Below, in pieces: positions 44,407-53,324 of a DNA stretch of 64,000 nt (position 1 is its first letter; the number at the start of each line of letters is the position of its first letter). Source of the DNA: Phreatobacter sp. (GTDB lineage: Bacteria > Pseudomonadota > Alphaproteobacteria > Rhizobiales > Phreatobacteraceae); NCBI RefSeq assembly GCF_016793595.1, contig NZ_JAEULY010000020.1:89350-153349 (forward strand), in the 5' to 3' direction. The notes beneath the pieces were generated by a model. It was not told the DNA's origin. It worked only from the letters and a program-made list of their open reading frames with translations, and searched no databases. The position numbers were made by a program, and so were the translations under genes.

Positions 44407-45753
44407 TCACGGCAACAGAAGCTCGACCTTCAGGCCGCCCATGGCCGAACGTGACAGGCTCGCCTCGCCGCCATAGGCGCTGACGAGGTCCTGGACGATG
44501 GCGAGGCCGAAGCCGGAGCCCTCGACCTGCTCGTCCAGCCGCCGGCCGCGCTCGATGCGGTACGCCAGTTCCGAAGCGGGCAGGCCCGGCCCGTCGTCCT
44601 CGACGGTCACCGAGACGCCGCCTGCCGACCGTCGGGCCGTCACGGCCACCGAGGCGGCCGCCCATTTGCGGGCATTGTCCAGGATGTTACCCAGAACCTC
44701 CATCAGGTCGGTCTCGTCGAGGGCGACATTCAGTTCGGCGGGCACGTCGGCGGCATAGGACACCGCCTTGCCGCCCGATACCGTCTGCATCGTGCGCACC
44801 AGCGAGGCGACCACCGGGGCGAGCGCGGTGCGCTGGGAGCGGCGGAGGGCCTTCACGCCCGCGCGCGCGCGCATGAGCTCGCGCATCACGTGCCTGCTCA
44901 TCCGGTTGATCTCGCCGTCGATTTCGTCGGCTAGGTCCGGCCGGCCGGCTTCGCGCAGCCGCCGCGCGGTGGAGCCGAGCACGGCCAGCGGCGTCTTGAG
45001 CCCGTGGGCGAGGTCGCCGGCGCGGGCGCGCGCCGCATCGAGATCGGCGCTGCGGGCGGACAGCAGCGCATTGAGGTCATCGACCAGCGGCTGGATCTCA
45101 TCCGGGAAGTCGCCCTCCAGCGCGTCGCGCTCGCCGCGATGGACGAGGTTGAGCGACTGGCGCAGACCGGCAAAGGGCGCGAGGCTCACCTTGCTGGCGA
45201 ACCACAGCGCCAGGACCAGCGCCAGGCCGAGCGCCGCGAGCGCCGCGGCCGCCGACAGGGCGAAGCTGCGGCGCGCCTCGTCCAGTTCGCTCTGGTCGAG
45301 CGCGACAACGACACGGGCGCCCTCGACCGCACCGCCCGCGACATTCACCCGCCGCTCCAGCACGAGCAGGCTTCGTCCTTCCGGGCCGGGGCGTTCGTAG
45401 AGGGCGGCATCGTCATTGGAGGGCGGCCGGGTGCGCCAGGCGATGCGAAACTGGCCCAGGGAGGGCGAGACGAGATCAACCGCGTCGCCGCGTCCCGCCT
45501 GCCAGTAGAAGCCGCTCTGCGGGGCCTGGAAACGGCGGTCCGACAGCGTAATGTCAATGGCGAGGCGGCCGTCGCTGCCGATCCGCGCGTTGCCGACGAG
45601 GGCGGTCAGATCGTCGCCGATCTCGGCGGTCGCCCGTGCGCGGATATGGTCCTCGAAGATCAGCGTGACCGCGAGGCCGGCCACGAGCAGGGCGAGGGCG
45701 ATGGCGACGACCATCGTCCAGGCGAGCCGCTCCCTGATCGATCGCGTGCTCAC
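44407..45753 (-). CDS. Sensor histidine kinase (PhoQ/FeuQ-like)
   Basis: Two-component sensor of 448 residues. Helices at about 12-33 and 164-187 enclose a periplasmic domain of 130 residues. Then come a HAMP-like linker, the phospho-acceptor His250 in DLAHGLKTPLAVL, an N-box NILDNARKWA and G-boxes DDGPGLP and GSGFGLAIV. The H-box style AHGLKTPL is that of PhoQ/FeuQ-type kinases. It overlaps the response-regulator gene by 4 bp and ends 3 bp from the pump gene, on the opposite strand. It probably senses the metal or the envelope state that needs the pump. Confidence 0.92.
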   Translation of the reverse strand: MSTRSIRERLAWTMVVAIALALLVAGLAVTLIFEDHIRARATAEIGDDLTALVGNARIGSDGRLAIDITLSDRRFQAPQSGFYWQAGRGDAVDLVSPSLGQFRIAWRTRPPSNDDAALYERPGPEGRSLLVLERRVNVAGGAVEGARVVVALDQSELDEARRSFALSAAAALAALGLALVLALWFASKVSLAPFAGLRQSLNLVHRGERDALEGDFPDEIQPLVDDLNALLSARSADLDAARARAGDLAHGLKTPLAVLGSTARRLREAGRPDLADEIDGEINRMSRHVMRELMRARAGVKALRRSQRTALAPVVASLVRTMQTVSGGKAVSYAADVPAELNVALDETDLMEVLGNILDNARKWAAASVAVTARRSAGGVSVTVEDDGPGLPASELAYRIERGRRLDEQVEGSGFGLAIVQDLVSAYGGEASLSRSAMGGLKVELLLP

Positions 45754-46469
45754 CCGCCGTCACCGATCTGGCCGTCGACCGCGACGTAGCCGTGACCACG
45801 GCGAGTCTGGATCAGCGGCACGCCGAGCTTCCGCCGCAGCCGCGCCACCAATGCCTCGAGCGCGTTGGAATCGTTCTCCCGCTCCTGGCCGTGGATGGCG
45901 ACGCTCAGCTCGCCCTGCGGCACGACGCGGTCGAGGTGGGTCATGAGGTGCAGGAGCAGACGGTATTCCAGCGCCGAGACGGCGACGGGTCGGCCGGCGA
46001 CATTGACCTCCCGCGTGCGCGTGTCGAGCTCGACCGATCCCGCCTTGATCACCGGGGCGGCGTGGCCGCCCGCCCTGCGCGTGAGCGCGCGCACGCGCGC
46101 GACGAGTTCCTCCATATGGAACGGCTTGGTCAGGTAGTCGTCGGCTCCCGAATTGATGCCCTCTACCTTCTCGCGCCAGCCGTCGCGGGCGGTCAGGAGA
46201 ATGACCGGCATGCCGCGATTGGCGGCGCGCCAGCGCCGCAACACCGACAGCCCGTCCAGCTTCGGCAGGCCGAGATCGAGCACGACGGCCTGAAACTCCT
46301 CGCTGTCGCCGCGATACCAGCCGTCTTCGCCCTCATGCGCGACCTCGACGACGAATCCGGCGGCGCCCAGCGCGCGAGCGATATCGGCGGCGATACGGGC
46401 TTCGTCTTCGATGACCAGGACGCGCAAGCGCTCGGCCCCTGACTGGTTGATGACGGCCGAGCCGGCCAC
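45750..46469 (-). CDS. OmpR-family response regulator
   Basis: Response regulator of 239 residues. The receiver domain has the acidic pocket VIEDEARIAADI and phospho-acceptor Asp65 in VVLDLGLPKLDG, with the conserved Thr and Lys in LLTARDGWREK and DDYLTKPFHMEEL. The C-terminal winged helix contains LEALVARLRRKLGVPLIQTR. GTG 46469 is the likely start, since no ATG is in frame near the domain. It forms an operon with the sensor kinase. The direct repeat at 39759-39775 before the pump genes is the likely target. Confidence 0.93.
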   Translation of the reverse strand: MAGSAVINQSGAERLRVLVIEDEARIAADIARALGAAGFVVEVAHEGEDGWYRGDSEEFQAVVLDLGLPKLDGLSVLRRWRAANRGMPVILLTARDGWREKVEGINSGADDYLTKPFHMEELVARVRALTRRAGGHAAPVIKAGSVELDTRTREVNVAGRPVAVSALEYRLLLHLMTHLDRVVPQGELSVAIHGQERENDSNALEALVARLRRKLGVPLIQTRRGHGYVAVDGQIGDGG

Positions 46470-46646
46470 GCGACCGGCTCACCATACGTTCATCCCTCAA
46501 AGCCGGGCATAGCTCAATAGGCGGATACGCGCCGATCGCGGGCGGGCTTGAACGTGGCTGGTCCATCGGTTCTCATCGGCAGCCCAGCCCTCTTGCCGCG
46601 GCCCCGCCGCGCCCGATCAAGCGGGGCATCAACCCGATCCGGTGCC

Positions 46647-48293
46647 ATGTCCCCCGACCGCCCCGCCATGCCCGTCTCACCGCCCCGCTGGATCGATGCA
46701 CAGGGGCCCCGCCTCAGGCTGGAGGCGCATTTCGGCGACCGCGTGGTGTCCTGCTTCGCTGAGCGGCCGGGCAGCCTCTACGGCCTGCTGGCCGAGACCG
46801 TCCGGCGCAATGGCGGCGGCGAGGCTCTCGTCTGCGGCGACACGCGCTTCACCTATGCCGTTCTCGCCGAAGCCGTGGCGCGGCTGGCGGCGGCGCTGGC
46901 GGCCGAAGGCGTCAAGGCCGGCGACCGCGTCGGCCTGCTGATCGGCAACCGGACGGAGTTCGTCACGACGCTGTTCGCCCTTGCCCGCCTTGGCGCGGTG
47001 GCGGTGCCGATGGGGCTCAGGCTCCAGACGCCCGAGATCGCGCATGTGCTCAACGATTGCGGCGCGAGCCTGCTGATCCACGAGGCGGACCTCGCGGACC
47101 GTCTGCCAGCCCCCGCAGAAGTGCCCGGTCTCTCCCGCCGCTGGACCGTCGGGGGCGAAGCAGCGGGCGCGCAGACCCTCGACAGCATCGCGGCGACCCA
47201 TTCGGACGCCCCGCCCCCGCCAGTTGCGGAAGTGGGCGAGGAAGACACCGCCGTCATCCTCTACACGTCGGGCACGACTGGGCGGCCGAAGGGGGCGATG
47301 CTGACCCATCTCGGCATCGTTCATTCCTCCCTGGTCTACGAATATTGCATGCAGCTGACGCAGGCGGACAGATCGCTCGCCGCCGTGCCGCTGAGCCATG
47401 TAACGGGCCTCATCGCCAACATCACCTGCACGGTGCGCGCCGGCGGCGCGCTGATCATCATGCCGGCGTTCAAGGCCGCCGACTTCCTGGCGCTGGCGGC
47501 GCGCGAGCGGATGACCCAGTCGGTCATGGTGCCCGCCATGTACAATCTCTGCCTGCTGCAACCGGACTTCGATTCCTACGACCTCTCGGCATGGCGCATC
47601 GGCGGCTATGGCGGCGCGCCCATGCCGACGCCCACCATCGAGAGGCTCGCGGCGCGCTGCCCCTCGCTGCAACTGATCAACGCCTATGGCTCCACCGAGA
47701 CGACGTCGCCCTCGACCATCATGCCGCCCCGCTTCACGCCGACCCATGGGCACAGCGTCGGCATCGCGGCGCCGGGCGTCGACCTGATCGTCGTGGACGA
47801 GGCGGGCCGCGAACTGCCGCGCGGCGAGACCGGCGAGATCTGGATTCGCGGCCCGCACGTGGTCAAGGGCTACTGGAACAATCCGTCAGCCACGGCAGCG
47901 GGCTTCACGGCTGGCTTCTGGCATTCTGGCGATATCGGGTCGGTGGATGCCGACGGCTTCGTGCAGGTGCTGGACCGCATGAAGGACATGATCAACCGCG
48001 GCGGCTACAAGGTCTTCACCGCCGAGGTCGAGACCGTGCTGGTCGCCTGTCCGGGCATCGTCGAATGCGCCGTCGTGGCCGTCCCCTGCCCGGTGCTCGG
48101 CGAGCGCGTGCACGCCTTCGTCGTCACCGAGGGCGACAAGCCGACGGCCGAGGCGATCCGCGCCTGGTGCGCCGCGCGGCTCTCCGACTACAAGGTGCCG
48201 GAGACGCTGACACTTCAGGCCGAGCCGCTGCCGCGCAATGCCAACGGCAAGGTGATGAAGCGCGTCCTGCGGGAGCAGCTGCCCGCTGCCTGA
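46647..48293 (+). CDS. AMP-binding acyl-CoA synthetase
   Basis: Adenylate-forming ligase of 548 residues. Motifs are VILYTSGTTGRPKGAMLTHL (ATP loop), INAYGSTETTSPSTIMPP, FWHSGDIGSVDADGFVQVLD and RGGYKVFTAEVETVL, with the catalytic Lys in LPRNANGKVMKRVLRE. It activates a carboxylic acid to its CoA thioester. ATG 46647 was chosen among three in-frame ATGs (46548, 46647, 46668) on length. It converges with the acyl-CoA dehydrogenase gene (3 bp apart) and may start the same pathway. Confidence 0.9.
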   Translation: MSPDRPAMPVSPPRWIDAQGPRLRLEAHFGDRVVSCFAERPGSLYGLLAETVRRNGGGEALVCGDTRFTYAVLAEAVARLAAALAAEGVKAGDRVGLLIGNRTEFVTTLFALARLGAVAVPMGLRLQTPEIAHVLNDCGASLLIHEADLADRLPAPAEVPGLSRRWTVGGEAAGAQTLDSIAATHSDAPPPPVAEVGEEDTAVILYTSGTTGRPKGAMLTHLGIVHSSLVYEYCMQLTQADRSLAAVPLSHVTGLIANITCTVRAGGALIIMPAFKAADFLALAARERMTQSVMVPAMYNLCLLQPDFDSYDLSAWRIGGYGGAPMPTPTIERLAARCPSLQLINAYGSTETTSPSTIMPPRFTPTHGHSVGIAAPGVDLIVVDEAGRELPRGETGEIWIRGPHVVKGYWNNPSATAAGFTAGFWHSGDIGSVDADGFVQVLDRMKDMINRGGYKVFTAEVETVLVACPGIVECAVVAVPCPVLGERVHAFVVTEGDKPTAEAIRAWCAARLSDYKVPETLTLQAEPLPRNANGKVMKRVLREQLPAA

Positions 48294-48296
48294 GGC

Positions 48297-49442
48297 CTAT
48301 TCCGGTACACCGTTCGTCATCAGCTCGCGCGCGATGATGGTGCGCTGGATCTGGTTGGTGCCTTCGTAGATCTGGGTGATCTTGGCGTCGCGGTAGAGTC
48401 GCTCGACCTCGAAGCCGCGGATATAGCCGGAACCGCCGAAGACCTGCACTGCATTGGCGGTCTGGGACACCGCCATGTCGGAGGCGAAGCACTTGGCGAT
48501 GGAGCAATGAGCGGTCGCGGGGCTGCCGGAATCCATCGCCTCCGCCGCATGGCGCACCAGCAGCCGCGCGGCGGAAATCTCCTTGGCCATGTCGGCCAGC
48601 AGCCACGACAGACCCTGGAACTCCGCCACGGGCTGGCCGAATTGCTTGCGCGTCCTGGCATAGTCCAGCGCCGCTTCGAGCCCCGCCTGCGCAATGCCGA
48701 CCGCGAGCGAAGCGATACCGACACGCCCCTTGTCGAGCGCGCTCATCATGATGTGGAAGCCGCGACCTTCCTGTCCGAGCAGCGCATCGGCCGGCAGTTC
48801 GACGCCGTCGAAGGCGAGCGCGCCGACCTGCGAGGCGCGCTGTCCCATCTTGTGTTCCTTCGCCCCGCGCGACACGCCGGGAAGATCCAGCGGCACGATG
48901 AAGATGCTCATGCCGCGCTTGCCCGCGGCCTTGTCGGTGCGCGCCAGCACGAAGCCGATATCGGCAACGGGCGCGTTGTGGATCCAGAGCTTCGAGCCGG
49001 TCAGCTTCCAGCCCGTCGCCGTGCGCTCGGCCGTCGTCCTGATGCCGGACACGTCGCTGCCGGCCTCCGCTTCGGTGATGCAATAGGCCGGGCGGAAACC
49101 GGCGCGCAGCAGCGGGCCAAGGTAGCGCTCCTGCTGCGCCGGCGTGCCGTGAACCGAGAGCAGCGTCGCAATCAGCTCGTAGAGGCCGCACTGGTCGGCG
49201 ACGGAAGCATAGCCGCGCGACAATTCCTCCATGACGAGAGCATACGCGAGAACGTCGAGGCCAGCACCGCCGAGTTCGGCGGGCGTGGTGATGCCGAACA
49301 GGCCGAGCTCGCCCATCTGGCGGTAGATGTCCGCCGGAAAGGCTTCATCCCGGTCCAGCGCCTCGGCCCGCGGGCGCACGACCTCGGTGGCGAAGCGCCG
49401 GGCTGCGTTGCGGATTTCCTGATGGGTTTCGGACAAGGGCAT
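48297..49442 (-). CDS. Acyl-CoA dehydrogenase
   Basis: FAD-dependent dehydrogenase of 381 residues. Family marks are YCITEAEAGSDVSGIRTTAE (FAD and substrate loop), RKQFGQPVAEFQGLSWLLAD, and the catalytic Glu in IYEGTNQIQRTIIAREL near the C-terminus. It makes a 2,3-enoyl-CoA and passes electrons to ETF. It is the last gene of a six-gene minus-strand operon that begins with the peptide-type permeases under a LacI-type operator. Substrate chain or ring is not readable. Confidence 0.93.
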   Translation of the reverse strand: MPLSETHQEIRNAARRFATEVVRPRAEALDRDEAFPADIYRQMGELGLFGITTPAELGGAGLDVLAYALVMEELSRGYASVADQCGLYELIATLLSVHGTPAQQERYLGPLLRAGFRPAYCITEAEAGSDVSGIRTTAERTATGWKLTGSKLWIHNAPVADIGFVLARTDKAAGKRGMSIFIVPLDLPGVSRGAKEHKMGQRASQVGALAFDGVELPADALLGQEGRGFHIMMSALDKGRVGIASLAVGIAQAGLEAALDYARTRKQFGQPVAEFQGLSWLLADMAKEISAARLLVRHAAEAMDSGSPATAHCSIAKCFASDMAVSQTANAVQVFGGSGYIRGFEVERLYRDAKITQIYEGTNQIQRTIIARELMTNGVPE

Positions 49443-49494
49443 GGGATCGCTCGCTCGGGTGCGGTCGTCGAAGAAGCTTCGGCGGTGGTGGCGG

Positions 49495-49935
49495 TCAGGC
49501 GGCTTTCGCCACCCATTTCATGATGTGCGTGCCGGCAAGACAGGTCTCGCCATTCTGGTTGACGACCTCGACCTTCGAGCGCGAGCGCGCCGCCACCGCG
49601 TCGATCTCCTCGACCGTGTAGCGGGCGGTCAGCGTGTCGCCGATGAAGACGGGCTTGAGGAAGCGGATTCGATCATAGCCGAGCGAGACGGAGGTGCCGG
49701 TGGTGCCGCGCTCGACCGAGCGGCGCGACATCATCGAGGCGGTGGTGGAGAGCAGCCCCATCACCAGCGCGCCATGGGCGATGCGCCGGCCGAAGGGTGT
49801 CGTCGCGGCATAGGCCTCGTTGACGTGGATCGGGTCGAAATCGCCGGTGAGGCCGGAGAACAGGACGAGGTCGGCTTCCGTGATGGTCTTGGCGAAGGTC
49901 GCGGTGTCGCCGGGTTCGAGGAAGGTTTCGATCAT
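49495..49935 (-). CDS. MaoC-family hydratase
   Basis: Hot-dog-fold hydratase of 146 residues. The catalytic Asp and His are in TGDFDPIHVNEAYA, and FGRRIAHGALVMGLLSTT is the other hydratase motif. It would add water across a 2,3-enoyl-CoA. It overlaps the AroE-like gene by 4 bp and precedes the acyl-CoA dehydrogenase gene. A second MaoC protein in the same regulon is at 60303-60782. Confidence 0.92.
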   Translation of the reverse strand: MIETFLEPGDTATFAKTITEADLVLFSGLTGDFDPIHVNEAYAATTPFGRRIAHGALVMGLLSTTASMMSRRSVERGTTGTSVSLGYDRIRFLKPVFIGDTLTARYTVEEIDAVAARSRSKVEVVNQNGETCLAGTHIMKWVAKAA

Positions 49936-50753
49936 GGCGCGGACCCGATCTTGTAGAACTCGACGACCTGCTCGGCCTGCCCCTCCAGCATGGCCTTGCC
50001 GCCGATGACCGCGCAGCCGAGCGCGCGGGCATGGGCCATGAGCGGCGTCACCTCCGGCTTCATGATGATGTCGATGACCAGCATGTCGGGTCTCAGGCCG
50101 TCGAGCGGCACCGGCGGCCCGTCGCCGGGCGCCATGCCGATGGGCGTGGCGTTGATCAGGGTGTCGTGGCCCTCGAAGACGACGGCGCCATGGCGCGCGA
50201 GGCAGGCCGGGTAGTGCTGGCTGATCCGCGCGGCGAGGGCTTCCGCCTTGGCGCTGTCGGCATCGAAGACCGACACGGCGGCGGCGCCGGCATCGGCCAC
50301 CGCGATGGCGACCGCGCTGCCGCCACCGCCCGCGCCGACCAGCATGACCTTGCGGCCCTTCATCGACGTGTCGCGCTTGGCCAGCCCGCGGATCAGCCCG
50401 GTGCCGTCGAACATGTCGCCGGTCCAGGTGCCGTCGGCCTCGCGGCGAATGGCGTTGATCGCGCCGACCTTGGCGCCCATGGGCAGGATGCGGTCCACCA
50501 GCGGCATGATCCGCGACTTGTGCGGCACGGTGACCATCAGCCCGTCGAGATTGCCGAGCCGCATGATGCCGCGCATCACCTCGTCGAACTGCGCCGAGGG
50601 CACATGCGCCGGCACGAAGACCGTGTTCATGCCGGCATCGGCGAATTTGGGATTGTAGACGCCGGGCGACTTCACCTGCGCGACGGGGTCGCCGATGATG
50701 ATGTAGAGCCGGCTCGCGCCATCGATGACCGCCTGCTGCGCCTTGTCGCCCAT
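49932..50753 (-). CDS. Shikimate dehydrogenase-like protein, variant substrate site
   Basis: AroE-fold dehydrogenase of 273 residues. The nucleotide loop GAGGGGSAVAIAVADAGAAA and the catalytic Lys79 in LMVTVPHKSR and Asp116 in DMFDGTGLIRG are present. However, the first shikimate-binding Ser is Val27 (AQVKSPGVYN), and the usual NTD reads MFD. It therefore probably acts on a related hydroxy acid rather than shikimate. It is the fourth gene of the LacI-controlled operon, 10 bp after the CoA-transferase gene. Confidence 0.85.
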   Translation of the reverse strand: MGDKAQQAVIDGASRLYIIIGDPVAQVKSPGVYNPKFADAGMNTVFVPAHVPSAQFDEVMRGIMRLGNLDGLMVTVPHKSRIMPLVDRILPMGAKVGAINAIRREADGTWTGDMFDGTGLIRGLAKRDTSMKGRKVMLVGAGGGGSAVAIAVADAGAAAVSVFDADSAKAEALAARISQHYPACLARHGAVVFEGHDTLINATPIGMAPGDGPPVPLDGLRPDMLVIDIIMKPEVTPLMAHARALGCAVIGGKAMLEGQAEQVVEFYKIGSAP

Positions 50754-50763
50754 CGTTCCATCC

Positions 50764-52377
50764 TCACTCGGCCGCGACCGCATCGGCGGTGCCCTGAAGA
50801 TGCGCGGGCGGCGCGCGGCGCGGGCGCTTGGCCAGATGCGCCGCAAGTCCGATCGGCTCGGCGCGGAACAGGCGCGCGTCCATGATCTTGAGCTGGGGCG
50901 AAACGAACGGCCGGAAGCCCATGCGGCCGATCACGTCGCGCTCGACATCGATGCCGGGCGCGATCTCGATCAGTTCCACGCCCTGTTCGGAAAGCCGGAA
51001 CACGGCCCGCTCGGTCACGTAGAGCGTGCGCTGGCCGCGCGCGGCGCCGTAGCGGCCCGAATAGGTCACCTGCATGACCTTCTCGACCAGCTTGGCGTGC
51101 TGGCCGTCGCGGGCGATGCGGGTCGTGCCGTCCGGCCAGGCGATGTCCGATTTGCCGGCCGTGAAGGTGCCGGAGAAGATGACGCTCTTGGCGTTCTGGC
51201 TGATATTGATGAAGCCGCCGGGACCGACGATGCGGTCGCCGAACCGGCTGACATTGACGTTGCCCTCGCGGTCGACCTCCGCGAAGGACAGGAAGGCGAG
51301 ATCGAGGCCGCCGCCGTCGTAGAAGTCGAACTGGTAGGGCTGATCGACGATGGCCGCATAGTTGCGCGCCGCGCCCGCATCGTTGCCGGAAGCCGGCGCG
51401 CCGCCGATCAGGCCCTGCTCGTTGGTCAGGCACACTTCGTCCAGCGCGCCCTCTTCCGCGGCGACGTTGGCGATGCCGGTGGAGATGCCCGAACCCAGAT
51501 TGCAGATCGCGCCCGGGAACAGCTCCATCGCCGCGCGGCGCGCGATGATCTTGCGGGCGTCCAGCGGCAGGACCGGAATGTCGGACAGCGGCATTTTCAG
51601 CTCGCCCGCATAGGAGGGCGAATATTCGACCTGATAGGTCTGCCACTGCTTCGGCTCAACCACCACGAGATCGACGAGGATGCCGGGAATCTTGACGGTC
51701 TTGGGCGGCAGCGTGCCGCGCTTGGCGAGGCGCTTCACCTGCACGACGACGAGGCCGCCGCAGCGCTTGGTCGCCTGCGCCTCCGACAGCATTTCGAGGA
51801 AGACGGCCTCCTGCTCCATCGTGACATTGCCGTCCTCGTCGGCCGTGGTGCCGCGCAGGAAGCAGACATCGACGTGGAACGGCTTGAAGAACAGGTACTC
51901 CTCGCCTCGGAAGTCGATCAGCTCGACCATGCCCTCCGGCGCGCATTCCGACTGGCGGCCGCCCTGCAGGCGCGGGTCGACGAAGGTGTGCAGGCCGGTC
52001 TTGGTCATCAGGCCGGGACGGCCGGCGGCCATCTCGCGCATGAGCTGCGAGAGAGCCCCCTGCGGCAGGGTGTAGCCCTCCACCTTGTTGGCGAGGGCCA
52101 TGTCGGAGATCTTCGGCGAGTTGACGAATGTGCCGGAGACGACCCGCTTCAACAGGCCCTCCTGGGCCAGGTGTCCGGCCCCCCTGTCGACGCCGTCGCC
52201 GAGGCCGACGGGATGAACGGCAGTGATGGCGCGCGGAGCGCCCTCGGCGGCAAAGCGCCGGCCGAGCGCTGCCAGCAGCGCCTCGGGAACGGCATGGCCG
52301 CCGCCGGAGCCGCCGATCAGCAGCGTGTCTCCGGACCGGATGAGTTTGACGGCATCGTCCGCGCTCACGACCTGCAC
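50764..52377 (-). CDS. Acyl-CoA:carboxylate CoA-transferase (family I)
   Basis: CoA-transferase of 537 residues with both alpha and beta halves fused, as in propionate CoA-transferase and YdiF. The N-terminal half has the glycine loop LLIGGSGGGHAVPEALLAAL. The catalytic Glu is near 320 in CLTNEQGLIGGAP, in the second half, followed by GDRIVGPGGFINISQNAKSV. It starts at GTG 52377, with a strong AGGAGGG at 52382-52388. It moves CoA from a donor such as acetyl-CoA to the imported acid, so it probably activates the transporter's cargo. It lies 50 bp after the permeases in the same operon. Confidence 0.92.
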   Translation of the reverse strand: MQVVSADDAVKLIRSGDTLLIGGSGGGHAVPEALLAALGRRFAAEGAPRAITAVHPVGLGDGVDRGAGHLAQEGLLKRVVSGTFVNSPKISDMALANKVEGYTLPQGALSQLMREMAAGRPGLMTKTGLHTFVDPRLQGGRQSECAPEGMVELIDFRGEEYLFFKPFHVDVCFLRGTTADEDGNVTMEQEAVFLEMLSEAQATKRCGGLVVVQVKRLAKRGTLPPKTVKIPGILVDLVVVEPKQWQTYQVEYSPSYAGELKMPLSDIPVLPLDARKIIARRAAMELFPGAICNLGSGISTGIANVAAEEGALDEVCLTNEQGLIGGAPASGNDAGAARNYAAIVDQPYQFDFYDGGGLDLAFLSFAEVDREGNVNVSRFGDRIVGPGGFINISQNAKSVIFSGTFTAGKSDIAWPDGTTRIARDGQHAKLVEKVMQVTYSGRYGAARGQRTLYVTERAVFRLSEQGVELIEIAPGIDVERDVIGRMGFRPFVSPQLKIMDARLFRAEPIGLAAHLAKRPRRAPPAHLQGTADAVAAE

Positions 52378-52427
52378 GGTACCCTCCTGATGATCGCCTC
52401 GAATGGTCTTGTGCCGGGCGGCATGGC

Positions 52428-53324
52428 TCACCGGTTCGCCGATCTCGGATCGAGCCAGTCGCGCACGCCGTCGCCGAGGAAATTGAAGCCGAGCACGATG
52501 GTCAGGATCGCGATGCCGGGGAAGGTCGCGACCCACCATTGCTGGACGAGTTCGCGCCCTTCCGCGACCATCGAGCCCCATTCCGGGGTCGGCGGAACCA
52601 CGCCGAGGCCAAGGAAGGACAGGCCGGCAAAGGTCATGATGGCATTGCCGAGATCGAGCGTGATCAGCACGATCAGCGGCCCCACCGCATTGGGGATGAT
52701 GTGGCGCAGCAGGATGCGCTTGTGCGAGAGGCCCATGGACTTTGCCGCCTCGACATATTCGTGGCTGCGCTGGACGAGCACGAGGCTGTGCGCGAGGCGG
52801 GCGAATTTCGGCCACCAGACCACCAGCATGGCGATGATCGTGTTCATCGTGCCGATGCCGAGAGCCGCCGCGATGGCGAGCGCCAGGATGATCGGCGGGA
52901 AGCACAGGACGAGGTCGGTCAGGCGCATGATCAGCTGCTCGATCCGCCCGCCGGCATAGGCGGCCATGCCGCCGAGGATCGTGCCGATGGCGGCGCCCAG
53001 GATGACCACCACGAAGCTCGCCGTCAGCGAGACCTGCGTCCCGTAGAGCAGCCGCGAAAACACGTCGCGACCCAGCACGTCGGTCCCGAGCCAGTGCTTC
53101 CACGACGGCGCGAGCAGGCGCTGGGTCACGTCGACCGCCGTCGGGTCGTAGGGCGAGATCAGCGGCGCGAAGACAGCGATGAAGACCCAGATGGCGACGA
53201 TCGTCGCGCCGGCCGCGGCGAGCCCGTAGCGCTTGCGCCACCGCTTGCCGCGCGACAGGCCCCCCGTGGCTGCCTCCTCGCCCGCCGCCACCGGGCGGGC
53301 CTGTTCACCGGACACGGCGCTCAT
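52428..53324 (-). CDS. Peptide/nickel-type ABC transporter permease (DppC-like)
   Basis: Permease of 298 residues with six helices and the N-terminal cytoplasmic extension of DppC/OppC. Features are LAPSWKHWLGTDVLGRDVFS, then SRLLYGTQVSLTASFVVVIL, and the coupling loop EAAKSMGLSHKRILLRHIIP. It overlaps the DppB-like gene by 4 bp. No ATPase gene is in the operon. Confidence 0.93.
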   Translation of the reverse strand: MSAVSGEQARPVAAGEEAATGGLSRGKRWRKRYGLAAAGATIVAIWVFIAVFAPLISPYDPTAVDVTQRLLAPSWKHWLGTDVLGRDVFSRLLYGTQVSLTASFVVVILGAAIGTILGGMAAYAGGRIEQLIMRLTDLVLCFPPIILALAIAAALGIGTMNTIIAMLVVWWPKFARLAHSLVLVQRSHEYVEAAKSMGLSHKRILLRHIIPNAVGPLIVLITLDLGNAIMTFAGLSFLGLGVVPPTPEWGSMVAEGRELVQQWWVATFPGIAILTIVLGFNFLGDGVRDWLDPRSANR

